Shown piece after piece: positions 43,934 through 53,146 of a stretch of 64,000 bases of DNA. Position 1 is the first letter of the stretch. Each line of letters begins with the position of its first letter. A model generated the notes under the pieces. It did no database searches, was not told the DNA's origin, and was given only the letters and a program-made list of their open reading frames with translations. This stretch comes from CAVRAZ01 sp963719135 (GTDB taxonomy: Bacteria > Pseudomonadota > Gammaproteobacteria > DSM-19610). The DNA lies in the NCBI GenBank assembly GCA_963719135.1, contig CAVRAZ010000003.1, positions 310,001 through 374,000 on the forward strand, read 5' to 3'. Made by a program: the position numbers and the translations under genes.

Positions 43934-45541
43934 TCAGCGCGCGCCCTGTGCAGGGGATCGGCGCCGACTGCGCCAGCCCAGCGCCGCGATCGCCAGCGCG
44001 AACAATGGGTCGACGCGGCGGTTGGCGCCGGCAACGCAACCGCCGCCTCCACCCGCAGGGTGGAAGTAGATGCTGCTGCCCGCGTTCGAGGTCTCGACGG
44101 GACAACTGTCGACCGGAATCACCGACAGATCGGAAAGCGACATCTGCGCCAGGGTAAGCGCGCCGTTGGCGTCGAGCGTGCCCTTGCCGCACGTCGCCGC
44201 GTCGCACAACGGCAGCGGCTGCGCCGTCGCACAGAGAATGTCCGCGACCTGATCCGGCGTCAACGCCGGATTGACGTCGATGATCAGGCCGGCGACGGCC
44301 GCCGTCTGCGCCGCGGCGAAACTGGTGCCCTCGGCGTAAACGTAGATGCTGTTGGCGGTCGCCGATGTGGTGCCGCCGTTCGACAATGTCACCACACCGT
44401 CCGGATCCAGCGGAGCGGATCCGCCGGGCGCTACGAAATCCACGTTCTCGCCGAAATTACTGTAATCAGCCAGCGCGCCGTCACGCGTGCCGGCGGCGAC
44501 ATTGATGACGCCCCGGCAATTGCCCGGACTGTGATCGCGCGCCCTTCCGGCCTCATTGCCCGCAGCGGTGACTACCACGGCACCAGCGGCCCGCACATAG
44601 TCGATCGCGGCCTGCTCTTCCGGCGAACAGCCGCCGTTCTCTTCGGTAGTGAAACTCATATTCACGATTCTGGCTCGCTGCGCCAGGGGCAGCATACCGG
44701 CGTCGGGACTCGCTTCGCCGACGGCCCAGCGCATGGCGTCGACGATATCCGAGACGTGGCCGCCGCATTTGCCGAGCACCCGCACCGGCAGGATACTGGT
44801 GTGGAAATCGATGCCTTCGATGCCCTTGCTGTTTTCCGCTTCTGCCGCGATCAGGCCGCTTACGAGCAGCCCATGCCAACTGCTGTCCTGCGCCGGTGCG
44901 CCTTGCTTGCACTCGTCCGCCGCCGTCCAGTCACCCGGATCGAAGGGATCCGGATCGCGACCGTCGCTGTCGTTTGACGTCGTCACGTCGCTGATGAAAT
45001 CGTAACCGGGCAGGATACGGGCCGGGTTCAGGTCTTCATGGCTGACCAGGCCCGTATCCAGCACCGCGACGACCGAGCCGCTGTCGCCGCGCGAAACATC
45101 CCAGGCGTCCGGCATGTCGATCCCGAACGGTTCGTCCGACTGCGCCAGCAGCGGCCACTGAAACTCATAGAGCGACGTCAGCGCGTCCGTGGGCAGATAG
45201 GCCGGCACCACACGCTGGTCCACTTCGGCGGAAACCACGTCGGGATCCTTCATGAGCGCCTCCAGGATACCTTCGGCGTCCTGGCCCGAGACGGACTCAG
45301 GCAGGGCGTACACCAGGCCGCCGGACCCCAGTCGGCGTCGAAAGCGCAATGGCCGGTCGTCCGGCAACGCCAGTCTGCGCGCCGCGCGACCGCGACCCGG
45401 CGGCGTGAACGCTGAACGCGTCGCATCCCTGAAGCGAACGATAAACTGATCGACGACCCGGTCATCGGACGCCGCATCGGCCGCCCCGCAAGACGTCAGT
45501 ACGCTGAACAGGACCGTACCGGCAACAGCTTTTTTGATCAT
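43934..45541 (-). CDS. Secreted S8 (subtilisin-like) serine protease with a GlyGly-CTERM-like tail
   Basis: A 535-residue protein. The signal sequence ends in LTSCGAADA; LTSC is a plausible lipobox. A propeptide-like region (about 30-110) precedes the S8 domain. The triad is intact: Asp in VVAVLDTGLVSHED, His in DSSWHGLLVSG, Ser in AEGTSFAAAQTAAVAG. The C-terminus GGGGGCVAGANRRVDPLFAL, a hydrophobic segment and WRSRRRS match GlyGly-CTERM/JDVT-CTERM sorting signals, which are processed by rhombosortases on type II secretion substrates. It lies directly downstream of gspB and exeA. Confidence 0.9.
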   Translation of the reverse strand: MIKKAVAGTVLFSVLTSCGAADAASDDRVVDQFIVRFRDATRSAFTPPGRGRAARRLALPDDRPLRFRRRLGSGGLVYALPESVSGQDAEGILEALMKDPDVVSAEVDQRVVPAYLPTDALTSLYEFQWPLLAQSDEPFGIDMPDAWDVSRGDSGSVVAVLDTGLVSHEDLNPARILPGYDFISDVTTSNDSDGRDPDPFDPGDWTAADECKQGAPAQDSSWHGLLVSGLIAAEAENSKGIEGIDFHTSILPVRVLGKCGGHVSDIVDAMRWAVGEASPDAGMLPLAQRARIVNMSFTTEENGGCSPEEQAAIDYVRAAGAVVVTAAGNEAGRARDHSPGNCRGVINVAAGTRDGALADYSNFGENVDFVAPGGSAPLDPDGVVTLSNGGTTSATANSIYVYAEGTSFAAAQTAAVAGLIIDVNPALTPDQVADILCATAQPLPLCDAATCGKGTLDANGALTLAQMSLSDLSVIPVDSCPVETSNAGSSIYFHPAGGGGGCVAGANRRVDPLFALAIAALGWRSRRRSPAQGAR

Positions 45542-45566
45542 GTATGCCTTGGTTCATTTTCGCGGA

Positions 45567-46281
45567 TCATTTGGCCAGCATCCGGAACCGCTGCCCCCTG
45601 AAGGAAAGGATAACGCCTTCCGGCGTGATGGCCTCCAGCAGGGGTCCTTCACGCAGCGTTTCGCCTTCCCGATATTTCTGCAGATTGACTAGCACAAACC
45701 GTTCCGCCGGATTCTTGGCATACACGTGAACATCCAGCCTCAGACTGTCCGGAAGCTGCGCGAACAGAGCCTGCGGTATCTGAGGCCAGACCGGCAGATC
45801 CTCGCCGGGACCGCTGGCCGACTCCGGCGGCGCGGCGTCCGGCGGCATCGTTTCCGGCGCTGTGGGCGCCACAGTCTCGAACGTCGGCCATTCCGGAATC
45901 CGGGATATCCAACGGCGCAAAGGTCACGCTACCGTGCGGCTTCGGAGGCGCTGGCGGTATCGGCTGGAGCGGCGCGGTCAGTTCGGGTTCGGGCAACGTC
46001 CGTTTGCCGACGAAGCGCCGCGCCTCCGCCGCAGATTCGTCGGACGCCTGACTCAGCACGACCGGCTCCCCGCTTTCATTGACCTCGGTGCGGCGCTCGG
46101 GTTCTGGCCAGAGCAGCAACACGAGCAGCAGCAAATTCACGCCGACCAGCACGAACCAGGCTTTTGCCGTCCATGGATTCTTTTCCGCCCGTGGGGGCGC
46201 CTGAACCGCATCCAGCCCGGGAACGTCCCCGCGATGTCGCAATTGTTCTGCTTTTCTCAAGGCTTCTAGGATGTAGGACAT
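45567..46281 (-). pseudogene. gspB: Type II secretion assembly factor GspB, frameshifted
   Basis: The frame from 46281 gives MSYILEALRKAEQLRHRGDV, a membrane segment (AWFVLVGVNLLLLVLLLWPE, about 40-59) and a Pro-rich linker to VTFAPLDIPD. The conserved GspB/T2SSB domain continues in another frame: IPEWPTFETVAP, LPDSLRLDVHVYAKNPAERF, VLVNLQKYREGETL and ITPEGVILSFRGQRFRM. The span is 715 bases (3n+1); the break is at about 45895-45925 in CCGGATTCCGGAATGG, which looks like a 7-base duplication. GspB works with GspA/ExeA to place the secretin in the peptidoglycan. Sequence error is not excluded. Confidence 0.8.
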
Positions 46282-46282
46282 G

Positions 46283-48007
46283 TCAGGAATCCTTCGCCGG
46301 GGCGACCGTTTCCGCCGGCGGCCGGGTCAATCGGGGCACGCCCTCGCGATTGATCAGCGAGTTCAGCGCGATCAGTGTTTCTGGGCCCGCGACACCGTCG
46401 GGGAGCAGCCCTTGTTTGAGCTGGAACTGCCTGACCAGCTCCAACAGCGCGGCGGAATACAACGACGGGCTGCCGTCCAGCCGTACACCCATGACCGCTT
46501 CGAGATTCTCCTTCAGCCAGCGGACGTCGCCGTTGCTCTGCCCCTGATACAGGGCGATGCGATTGCCCGGTGTGATGCGCCACACCAGCCGATACTTGCC
46601 CTGCCAGTAACGCTCGACCTCCGCGCGTGGAAACTGGACGGGTTTCCCGTCGATTTCCAGATCGACCAGGTCATCGTGCACCGACGCCATGAGTACCGTG
46701 ATCCAGCGCCCGTCCGGTGCGGACAACAGCAGCAGCGCGGGACGATCATATTGGATCAGCAAGGTCCAGTTGCCGGCCTTTTGCACGCAACGCAAGTGAA
46801 CCCGTGTCGCTTCGTCGCACGCCTGTTGATCGCTGGCCGCCGACGACTCGTAGCCCCACAAGCGGAAGAGGCCCGCCCAGGCGTGCCCTGCGGCCGACGT
46901 GCCCGCTTGCGCAAGCAGCGTTTCGAGATCGGGCCTGCTATCGACAGCCGCTGCGGCCGGCCCCGGAGCGGTGCCCGGTTCGACATCGCCCGCCTGCGGC
47001 GGCGGCGTTTCCGGCGGCTCGACCGCTGTGGATTTTGGGAGCACGGGCGTCGCGACCACTGGCGCCTGCGTCACCTTGTATCCGCCGAACCGTATTCCCA
47101 GCCGCGGCCATTGCCAGACGGCCAGCATGCCGAGCAGCAGACACGTGGTCACAAGCGAAGCCGCCCACCAGCCGGCGGCGGGGTAGCCGTTGATCAATTC
47201 GCGCGGCAGCACTTCGGCGGCGGCGCGTTTCACAATGCGTGCGGTCACCTGCCGCTTGCCCTCGACGTAAGCACCCAGCAATGCCCGGTCGCACAGTACG
47301 TTGATGACGCGCGGTATGCCTCTGGAATAGCGCTTGATCCGCTTCACGGCGGCGTCGGTGAACAGATTTTCGGTCGTGCCGCAGACCTGCATGCGATGCT
47401 TGATATAGCCAGCCGTGTCCTCGCTGCGGATCGGTTCCAGGTGATAGCGCGCGGTGATGCGCTGGGACAGTTGGCGCAGATCTTCGCGCGCGAGCAGGTC
47501 ACGCAGCTCCGGCTGACCGATCAGGATGATCTGCAGCAGCTTCTCCCGCGTCGTTTCCAGATTCGTCAGCAAACGGACCTGCTCAAGCGCATCGCTGTCG
47601 AGGTTCTGTGCTTCGTCGATGACCATGACCGTGCGTCTGCCGCGGGCGTGGGAATCCAGCAGATGCCGGTTCAAGACGTCGATCATTGCCTTGGTGCTGG
47701 TCGTGCCCTGCGGATAAGCGATGCGCAGTTCGTCGCACAGACTCGCGATCAGTTCCACGCCCGACACGCGCGGATTGAGGATCAGCGCAACGTCCACGTT
47801 CTCCGGCAACTGCTGCAGCAGGCAACGGCAGACCGTGGTCTTGCCGGTGCCCACCTCACCGGTCAACTGGACGAACCCGCCGGATTCGCCGACGCCATAG
47901 AGCAGGTGCGCCAGTGCCTCGCGATGGCACTGACTCATGAACAGGAAGCGGGGATCGGGCGCGATCGAGAAAGGACGTTCCGTCAGACCGAAATGGTGTT
48001 CGTACAT
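46283..48007 (-). CDS. gspA: ExeA/GspA-type AAA ATPase of type II secretion
   Basis: A 574-residue inner-membrane ATPase. The AAA domain begins MYEHHFGLTERPFSIAPDPR, with Walker A LTGEVGTGKTTVC and Walker B VMVIDEAQNLD. A membrane segment (WWAASLVTTCLLLGMLAVWQ, about 280-300) leads to a periplasmic part with a C39-like region and a C-terminal peptidoglycan-binding domain (LVRQFQLKQGLLPDGVAGPE). With GspB it helps the secretin GspD cross the cell wall. Its stop is one base before the gspB start. Confidence 0.9.
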   Translation of the reverse strand: MYEHHFGLTERPFSIAPDPRFLFMSQCHREALAHLLYGVGESGGFVQLTGEVGTGKTTVCRCLLQQLPENVDVALILNPRVSGVELIASLCDELRIAYPQGTTSTKAMIDVLNRHLLDSHARGRRTVMVIDEAQNLDSDALEQVRLLTNLETTREKLLQIILIGQPELRDLLAREDLRQLSQRITARYHLEPIRSEDTAGYIKHRMQVCGTTENLFTDAAVKRIKRYSRGIPRVINVLCDRALLGAYVEGKRQVTARIVKRAAAEVLPRELINGYPAAGWWAASLVTTCLLLGMLAVWQWPRLGIRFGGYKVTQAPVVATPVLPKSTAVEPPETPPPQAGDVEPGTAPGPAAAAVDSRPDLETLLAQAGTSAAGHAWAGLFRLWGYESSAASDQQACDEATRVHLRCVQKAGNWTLLIQYDRPALLLLSAPDGRWITVLMASVHDDLVDLEIDGKPVQFPRAEVERYWQGKYRLVWRITPGNRIALYQGQSNGDVRWLKENLEAVMGVRLDGSPSLYSAALLELVRQFQLKQGLLPDGVAGPETLIALNSLINREGVPRLTRPPAETVAPAKDS

Positions 48008-48603
48008 GTGACCCCGCGACTGGCGTTCAACGGCCTATTATGCCCGTTTATGGAGCGGCTTTCCGCCTGTCGGCGATGCCGGTGTTGAAAACGGATCCTG
48101 TCGGGCATGGACCCCCGATGCTCGGATTCGATCGGCGCCCTTTGCCGGCGCAGCACGCGCAAACGCCGCTAAGGGCGGCACAGGCGCCGCGCCACAGGTC
48201 GAGGCAGTCAACCCTGCGCGGCGCGAATAATCCTCGCGCCCGATACACGCAGCGCCCTCCGTGATATGGCCGGGCCAGACCGAAGGGCAAGTCAGTACGG
48301 GGCCCGGCGCGGAGAACTCCGAAGGCGCCGGAAGTTCCGTACCCGGGGAGCGGACACCCTGCGGGGCCACTGCCGACGGCGTCGCTACCCCCAGTCAATT
48401 CGGCACCTGCGTGTCGGCAATCTTAACGCCCAGCTCGGCGTGGCAGATAATACATAAATAAGTAATTTCAATAAATTAAACCCTGAGCCATCAGCTATAA
48501 TGCGGGTAGCGTGTCAACGTCGCCTTACAAATGGGTCGGGAACGCCGCAAAGAGGCTACAGTCATTTGGCGATTGTTGTCTGCCGCTCAAGCGGTTAGCA
48601 AAA
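48008..48603. other. Gene-free stretch
   Basis: No coding region is supported. CATAAT on the minus strand at about 48035-48040 may be the -10 of the exeA operon. The end of the stretch, from about 48440, is AT-rich and holds the sequences upstream of the sigma54 promoter, where enhancer sites would be expected. Confidence 0.45.
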
Positions 48604-48620
48604 TTGGCACAATGCTTGCT
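48604..48620 (+). promoter_or_regulatory. Sigma54 (-24/-12) promoter
   Basis: TTGGCACAATGCTTGCT has the GG (48606-48607) and GC (48618-48619) elements exactly ten bases apart, with the TGGCAC and TTGCT flanks of the consensus. The predicted start is near 48631, about 44 bases before the small ORF at 48675. Confidence 0.7.
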
Positions 48621-48674
48621 GAAATTTTTCTCAAAGACTCTTATAAGAAAAACGGCAAATTACGGACGGGGCTT

Positions 48675-48863
48675 ATGAACAATAAGATAGAAAAAACCAT
48701 TGGTGGCCAGTCGGTGACGGCGCAACCGGTCTATAAGCACGGAGGAACCTACCCGGCTTACTGGGCTTGCGCGATCAACGAACGGATCCAACCCAAGCGT
48801 TTCAGATCGGCGCCCGAAGTATTCCGCTTCGTGGAAAAGCACGGCGCCCGGCGTCGCGCCTGA
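48675..48863 (+). CDS. Small basic protein behind a sigma54 promoter
   Basis: A 62-residue ORF starting MNNKIEKTIGGQSVTAQPVY and containing KHGGTYPAYWACAINERIQP and a basic end (HGARRRA). GGGG lies about 7 bases before the ATG. No family is recognised. Earlier in-frame starts would fall upstream of or at the sigma54 start site. No partner gene is on the same strand; the hydrolase at 48894 converges. Confidence 0.55.
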   Translation: MNNKIEKTIGGQSVTAQPVYKHGGTYPAYWACAINERIQPKRFRSAPEVFRFVEKHGARRRA

Positions 48864-48893
48864 GTTCGACGGCCCGCCGACTGCACGAGGGTT

Positions 48894-49517
48894 TCAACCG
48901 GATTCGGCGAATTTCCTGATCCGCTCGCGGAGCGGTTTCAGGCGGCCATGGAAAAAGTGGCCGGCATCCGGCATCAATTCATAGTCCGGCGGCCGCGGCA
49001 ACGCGCGCACCCAATCGCTCACGCCGTCGGCGGACAGGATTTCGTCGGCGGCGCCCTGTACAACCAGCCAGCGCACGCGCGGCGTCGCCGGCGGATCGAG
49101 CGCGTAGCGGTCGACCGGCGGCGCCACGGTCACCACCAGTGCCGGCGAGTGTGCAGCGGCTGCGCGCAGCGTCACATAGGCGCCGAACGAGAAGCCCGCC
49201 AGCCAGAGCGGCCGGTCCGGCCAATGCCGTCGCGCCCAGCCGATTACCGCCGCCAGATCGTCCACCTCGCCCTGCCCGTGGTCAAAGGCACCGGCGCTCC
49301 TGCCCGCGCCGCGAAAATTGAACCGCACGGCGACGGCTCCGGCGTCGGTGAACGCGCGCGCCACCTGATGAATGACTTTGTTGGTCAGCGTACCGCCGTG
49401 CAGCGTGTGCGGGTGACACAGCACGCCGAGCGCCCGCGGGGTCGATGCCGGCAGGTCGATCTGAATCTGCAACGCGCCGGCCGGCCCCTCGATAAACGCG
49501 GGAAATGCGTCCTCCAC
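48894..49517 (-). CDS. Alpha/beta hydrolase
   Basis: A 207-residue protein. The oxyanion region is in LCHPHTLHGGTLTNKVIH, the glycine-rich FNFRGAGRSAGAFDHGQGE follows, the nucleophile elbow is GFSFGAYVTLR, and the acid/His are in LVVQGAADEILSAD and MPDAGHFFHGRL. This small dienelactone-hydrolase-like family is common in proteobacteria with unknown substrate. The start is GTG at 49517. Confidence 0.82.
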   Translation of the reverse strand: MEDAFPAFIEGPAGALQIQIDLPASTPRALGVLCHPHTLHGGTLTNKVIHQVARAFTDAGAVAVRFNFRGAGRSAGAFDHGQGEVDDLAAVIGWARRHWPDRPLWLAGFSFGAYVTLRAAAAHSPALVVTVAPPVDRYALDPPATPRVRWLVVQGAADEILSADGVSDWVRALPRPPDYELMPDAGHFFHGRLKPLRERIRKFAESG

Positions 49518-49539
49518 AAACGCTTGTCGACCGCGCGCG

Positions 49540-49764
49540 TCAGCCGGCCTGGCCGCGGCGTCTGCGCCGCCGGCCGGCGCCGCGCGAATACAGACGAAAC
49601 CCGAGCCGGTTCCAGGCGTCTATTTGGAAGAAATCACGTCGGCTGTTGATATATCCCAGAACAACCCGGCGCGCCCGGCCGCCCCGATACAGGACCACGC
49701 ACGCCTGTACCCGTTGACCGCATTCGTTGGCGTACCGGCCGGGCATGGGTTTCTGAACCAGCAT
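49540..49764 (-). CDS. Small basic hypothetical protein
   Basis: A 74-residue ORF, MLVQKPMPGRYANECGQRVQ to an Arg-rich end (GAGRRRRRRGQAG). GGGGGTG lies about 9 bases before the ATG. It sits between nrdJb and the hydrolase on the same strand. No family is recognised and the coding potential is moderate. Confidence 0.45.
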   Translation of the reverse strand: MLVQKPMPGRYANECGQRVQACVVLYRGGRARRVVLGYINSRRDFFQIDAWNRLGFRLYSRGAGRRRRRRGQAG

Positions 49765-49795
49765 GCTGTCACCCCCGCTGGTTAAGGTGTTTGGT

Positions 49796-50500
49796 TCAAC
49801 CGCACTTCGATTCGCCGCAATTCAGACAGGTCAGACAACCGTCCATCTGAATCATCGCCTTGGTGTTGCACTTCGTGCACAGCTTCGAGCCCGGCGGGAA
49901 CCCGTCGGCGTCAGCCGCTTCCGACTGCGCGATGCGTTCCACGTACTGGGCGCGCTTTTCCGCCACCAGTTTCAACTGGTGTTCGTCGAGCCCCTCGTCA
50001 CGCAGCATGCCGATCATGCGCAGATGGCACTCGATCGCATCACCGATTTCGGCGACCAGCGACGGCATGTATTTCCCGCCTTTCTTGAAATAGCCGCCGC
50101 GCGGATCGAACACCGAACGCAATTCCTCGACCAGGAAGGTGACGTCGCCACCCTTCCGGAACACCGCGGAAATGATCCGGGTCAGCGCGACGATCCACTG
50201 GAAGTGATCCATGTTCTTCGAGTTGATGAAAATCTCGAAGGGGCGGCGCAGCTCGTGTTCGGTGCCGCGGTTCAGCACGATATCGTTGATGGTGACGTAC
50301 AGCGCATGCTCCGACAGCGGCGTCTTGATCTTGTAGGTCGACCCGAGCAGCATCTCCGGGCGTTCGAGCCGTTCGTGCAGGTGCACGACCTTGTCTTCGG
50401 TGCGCACTTCCGGCGCCGGCACGGACTGTCGTTCCTTGCCGGCCTTGTCCTCGGTGATCACTTCGTAGCCGACAATCTTGCTGTCAATCCTGGTAGCCAT
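49796..50500 (-). CDS. nrdJb: Class II ribonucleotide reductase, C-terminal subunit NrdJb (TSCPD domain)
   Basis: A 234-residue protein matching the C-terminal part of B12-dependent reductases, encoded separately as in Pseudomonas aeruginosa. It has the TSCPD-domain core (YVTINDIVLNRGTEHELRRP, FEIFINSKNMDHFQWIVALT) and ends in two zinc-ribbon-like pairs, CTKCNTKAMIQMDGCLTCLN and CGESKCG, which can carry the redox-active tail cysteines. It lies 20 bases downstream of nrdJa. Confidence 0.9.
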   Translation of the reverse strand: MATRIDSKIVGYEVITEDKAGKERQSVPAPEVRTEDKVVHLHERLERPEMLLGSTYKIKTPLSEHALYVTINDIVLNRGTEHELRRPFEIFINSKNMDHFQWIVALTRIISAVFRKGGDVTFLVEELRSVFDPRGGYFKKGGKYMPSLVAEIGDAIECHLRMIGMLRDEGLDEHQLKLVAEKRAQYVERIAQSEAADADGFPPGSKLCTKCNTKAMIQMDGCLTCLNCGESKCG

Positions 50501-50520
50501 GATTCATATACCCCTGCGGC

Positions 50521-52675
50521 CTAGAATTTGCCGTAATAGCCTTCTTTGAGGGCGTCGTACAGGTTGGCGGCGGTGTGGGTCTCGCCGTCGTACTCGATCT
50601 CCTCGTTGCCCTTGACCTCGATGGATTCGCCATCGGCCAGCGTGAACCGGTAGGTGGTGTTTTCCAGGTCCTTTTCCTTGACCAGCACGCCCTGAAATGC
50701 GGCCGGGTTGAAGCGGAACGTGGTGCAGCCCTTCAGCCCCTGCTGATAGGCATACATGTAAATGTCCTTGAAGTCCTCGAAGGGATAATCGGTCGGCACG
50801 TTGGCCGTCTTCGAGATGGACGAATCGATCCACTTCTGCGCGGCCGCCTGGATGTCGACGTGTTCGCGCGGCGAAATGTCATCCGCCGCGACGAAATAGT
50901 CGGGCAGTTGCTGGTTTTCGTCTTCGGCTTGCGGCATGGCCTGGTCGTTGACGAGGTGCCGGTAGGCCAGCAACTCGAATGACCAGAACGTCGATCTTTT
51001 CCTTGGATTTCTTGCCTTCGCGGATCACATTGCGGAAATAATGGTGCGCGAAGCTGGGCTCGATGCCGTTGCTGGCGTTGTTGGCCAGCGACAGCGAGAT
51101 GGTGCCTGTCGGCGCGATCGACGAGTGGTGCGTAAATCGCGCGCCGACTTCGGCGAGTTCGTCGATCAGTTCCGGCGCCACCTCGCCGACCCGCTGCATG
51201 TAACGGCTGTAGCGCGCGTGCAGCACCTTGCCCTTGACCCGGTCCCCGACGCGGTAACCGTCGTCTTTCATCTCCGGCCGTTTGCGCAACACCTCGGCGG
51301 TGACTTCGAAGTCCTCCTCCATGATCGGCGCCGGCCCCTTTTCGCGCGACAACTGCGCCGCGGTCTGCCAGCCGGTCAACGCGAGTTCGCGGCTGACGCG
51401 TTCGGTGAATTCCAGCGATTCCCGCGAACCGTATTTCATGCGGAGCATGGTCAGTGTCGACCCCAGGCCGAGGAAGCCCATGCCGTGACGGCGCTTGCGC
51501 AGAATCTCGTCGCGCTGCTGGTCGAGCGGCAGCCCGTTGACCTCGACGACGTTGTCCAGCATGCGCGTGAAGACGGCGACCACTTTCCGGTATTCGTCCC
51601 AGTCGAACGCGGCGTCGTCGGTAAAGGCGTTGCGCACGAACGTGGTCAGATTGATCGAGCCGAGCAGACAGGACCCATAGGGCGGCAACGGCTGCTCGCC
51701 GCAAGGGTTGGTCGCGCGGATGTTTTCCGCGAACCAGTTGTTGTTCATTTCGTTGACCTTGTCGATCAGGATGAACCCCGGCTCGGCGAAGTCATAGGTG
51801 GAGACCATGATCATGTCCCACAGACGGCGCGCCGGCACGGTCTTGTAGACCTTGCAGGCGACCAGTCCTTCGGCGTTGCAGACGAAGCCCTTCCTGTAGG
51901 GCCAGTCGCGCCAGACAACGGGGTTGCTCGCGTCGTTGAGATCGATGCCTTCGTCGAGCACTTCCTTCTCGATCAACGGGAATGCAAGCTGCCAGTCCTC
52001 GTCGTTCTGCACCGCGCTCATGAATTCCTGGGTGACCAGCAACGACAGGTTGAACTGGCGCAGGCGCCCGTCCTCGCGCTTGGCGCGGATGAAATCCATC
52101 ACGTCCGGATGGCCGACGTCGAAGGTCGCCATCTGCGCGCCGCGACGCCCGCCCGCGGACGAGACCGTGAAGCACATCTTGTCGTAGATGTCCATGAACG
52201 AGAGCGGACCCGAGGTGTAGGCGCCGGCGCCGGACACGTAGGCGCCGCGCGGGCGCAGCGTCGAAAACTCGTAACCGATGCCGCACCCGGCTTTCAGCGT
52301 CAGCCCGGCTTCGTGAACCCGCTGCAGGATATTGTCCATGGAATCCTGAATGGTGCCGGACACGGTGCAGTTGATGGTCGAGGTCGCCGGCTTATGTTCC
52401 TGGGCGCCCGCGTTGGAGGTGATCCGGCCGGCCGGAATCGCGCCGTGCCGCAATGCCCAGACGAACTGCTGGTGCCAGTACTCGCGCTTCTCGGGGGTCA
52501 CCTCGACCTCGGCGAGCGCGCGCGCGACACGCTGGTAGGTGCTGTCGATGCTCTCGTCGACGACCGAGCCGTCCTTGCGTTTGAGCCGGTATTTCACATC
52601 CCAGATATCCCGGGACGCCGGCTGCATGGGAATGTCGGCGGATTTGGTGGTCACGGATTTCAACTGGACTTTCAT
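50521..52675 (-). pseudogene. nrdJa: Class II (B12-dependent) ribonucleotide reductase, catalytic part NrdJa, frameshifted
   Basis: Frame 1 (52675 to about 50985) encodes the catalytic barrel: DIWDVKYRLKRKDG, STINCTVSGTIQDSMDNILQ, AGCGIGYEFSTLRPRG, ATNPCGEQPLPPYGSCLLG and GTISLSLANNASNGIEPSF. It then reads KEKIDVLVIRVAG and ends at 50879. The true continuation is in the other frame: SFELLAYRHLVNDQAM to YDALKEGYYGKF at 50521. Removing one C at about 50986 restores DVWSFELLAYRHL. The span is 2155 bases (3n+1). Loss of such an enzyme would matter unless another reductase exists, so a sequence error is quite possible. Confidence 0.88.
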
Positions 52676-52766
52676 GCGGCGCTGTCCCCTCCGAGTGTGA
52701 CTGTCGTGGTTGACTGTCCCTTGTCAGTCTTGCCGGGTCGAACCAAGTGTACCCCGGAAACTGTGG

Positions 52767-52782
52767 ACACAACATATTGTGT
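52767..52782. promoter_or_regulatory. NrdR box 1
   Basis: ACACAACATATTGTGT matches the NrdR consensus. It lies just downstream of the predicted nrdJa -10 box, where a bound repressor would block RNA polymerase. Confidence 0.75.
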
Positions 52783-52794
52783 GGCAGGTGTGCA

Positions 52795-52823
52795 AGCCTA
52801 GGCGCTGCAAGTGACCCTGTCAA
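52795..52823 (-). promoter_or_regulatory. nrdJ promoter
   Basis: On the minus strand TTGACA (52823-52818), a 17-base spacer and TAGGCT (52800-52795). The start would be near 52788, next to NrdR box 1. Confidence 0.6.
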
Positions 52824-52942
52824 GTTGATGATATATTAGACAAACATAGTTTTATGTATTTATTACAAAGCGTTATAAAGTATCCATTAGTCTATTAGCA
52901 ACCCCTGAAGCGAAAAATTTTTCCAGGCGCCACGCCCCTAAT

Positions 52943-52958
52943 ACACTACATATTGTGT
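52943..52958. promoter_or_regulatory. NrdR box 2
   Basis: ACACTACATATTGTGT is the second match, 176 bases from the first. The AT-rich stretch between them (about 52826-52920) could be bent or looped. The degQ start lies about 190 bases away on the other side. Confidence 0.65.
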
Positions 52959-53146
52959 CTCCATTCCGCCCACGCAAACCCGCCAATTCCGGCGCTTCCG
53001 CACCCGCGCGACGGTACCCGCCATGCCCCACCCGAACTTGCGCCCCGTAGTCGGGTCCAACGGCCGGGTACGCAGGCCGGATTCGTCCCTTCTGTCGCGT
53101 GCCGGCCTTGGGCAAGAGTGGATCGAGTAATACAGAGGATCGAGTA

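Noticed and set aside
50983..50990. Programmed ribosomal frameshift in nrdJa
   Set aside because: The site lacks a slippery heptamer, a rare codon or stop of the usual +1 type, and a stimulatory structure; an indel or error is simpler.
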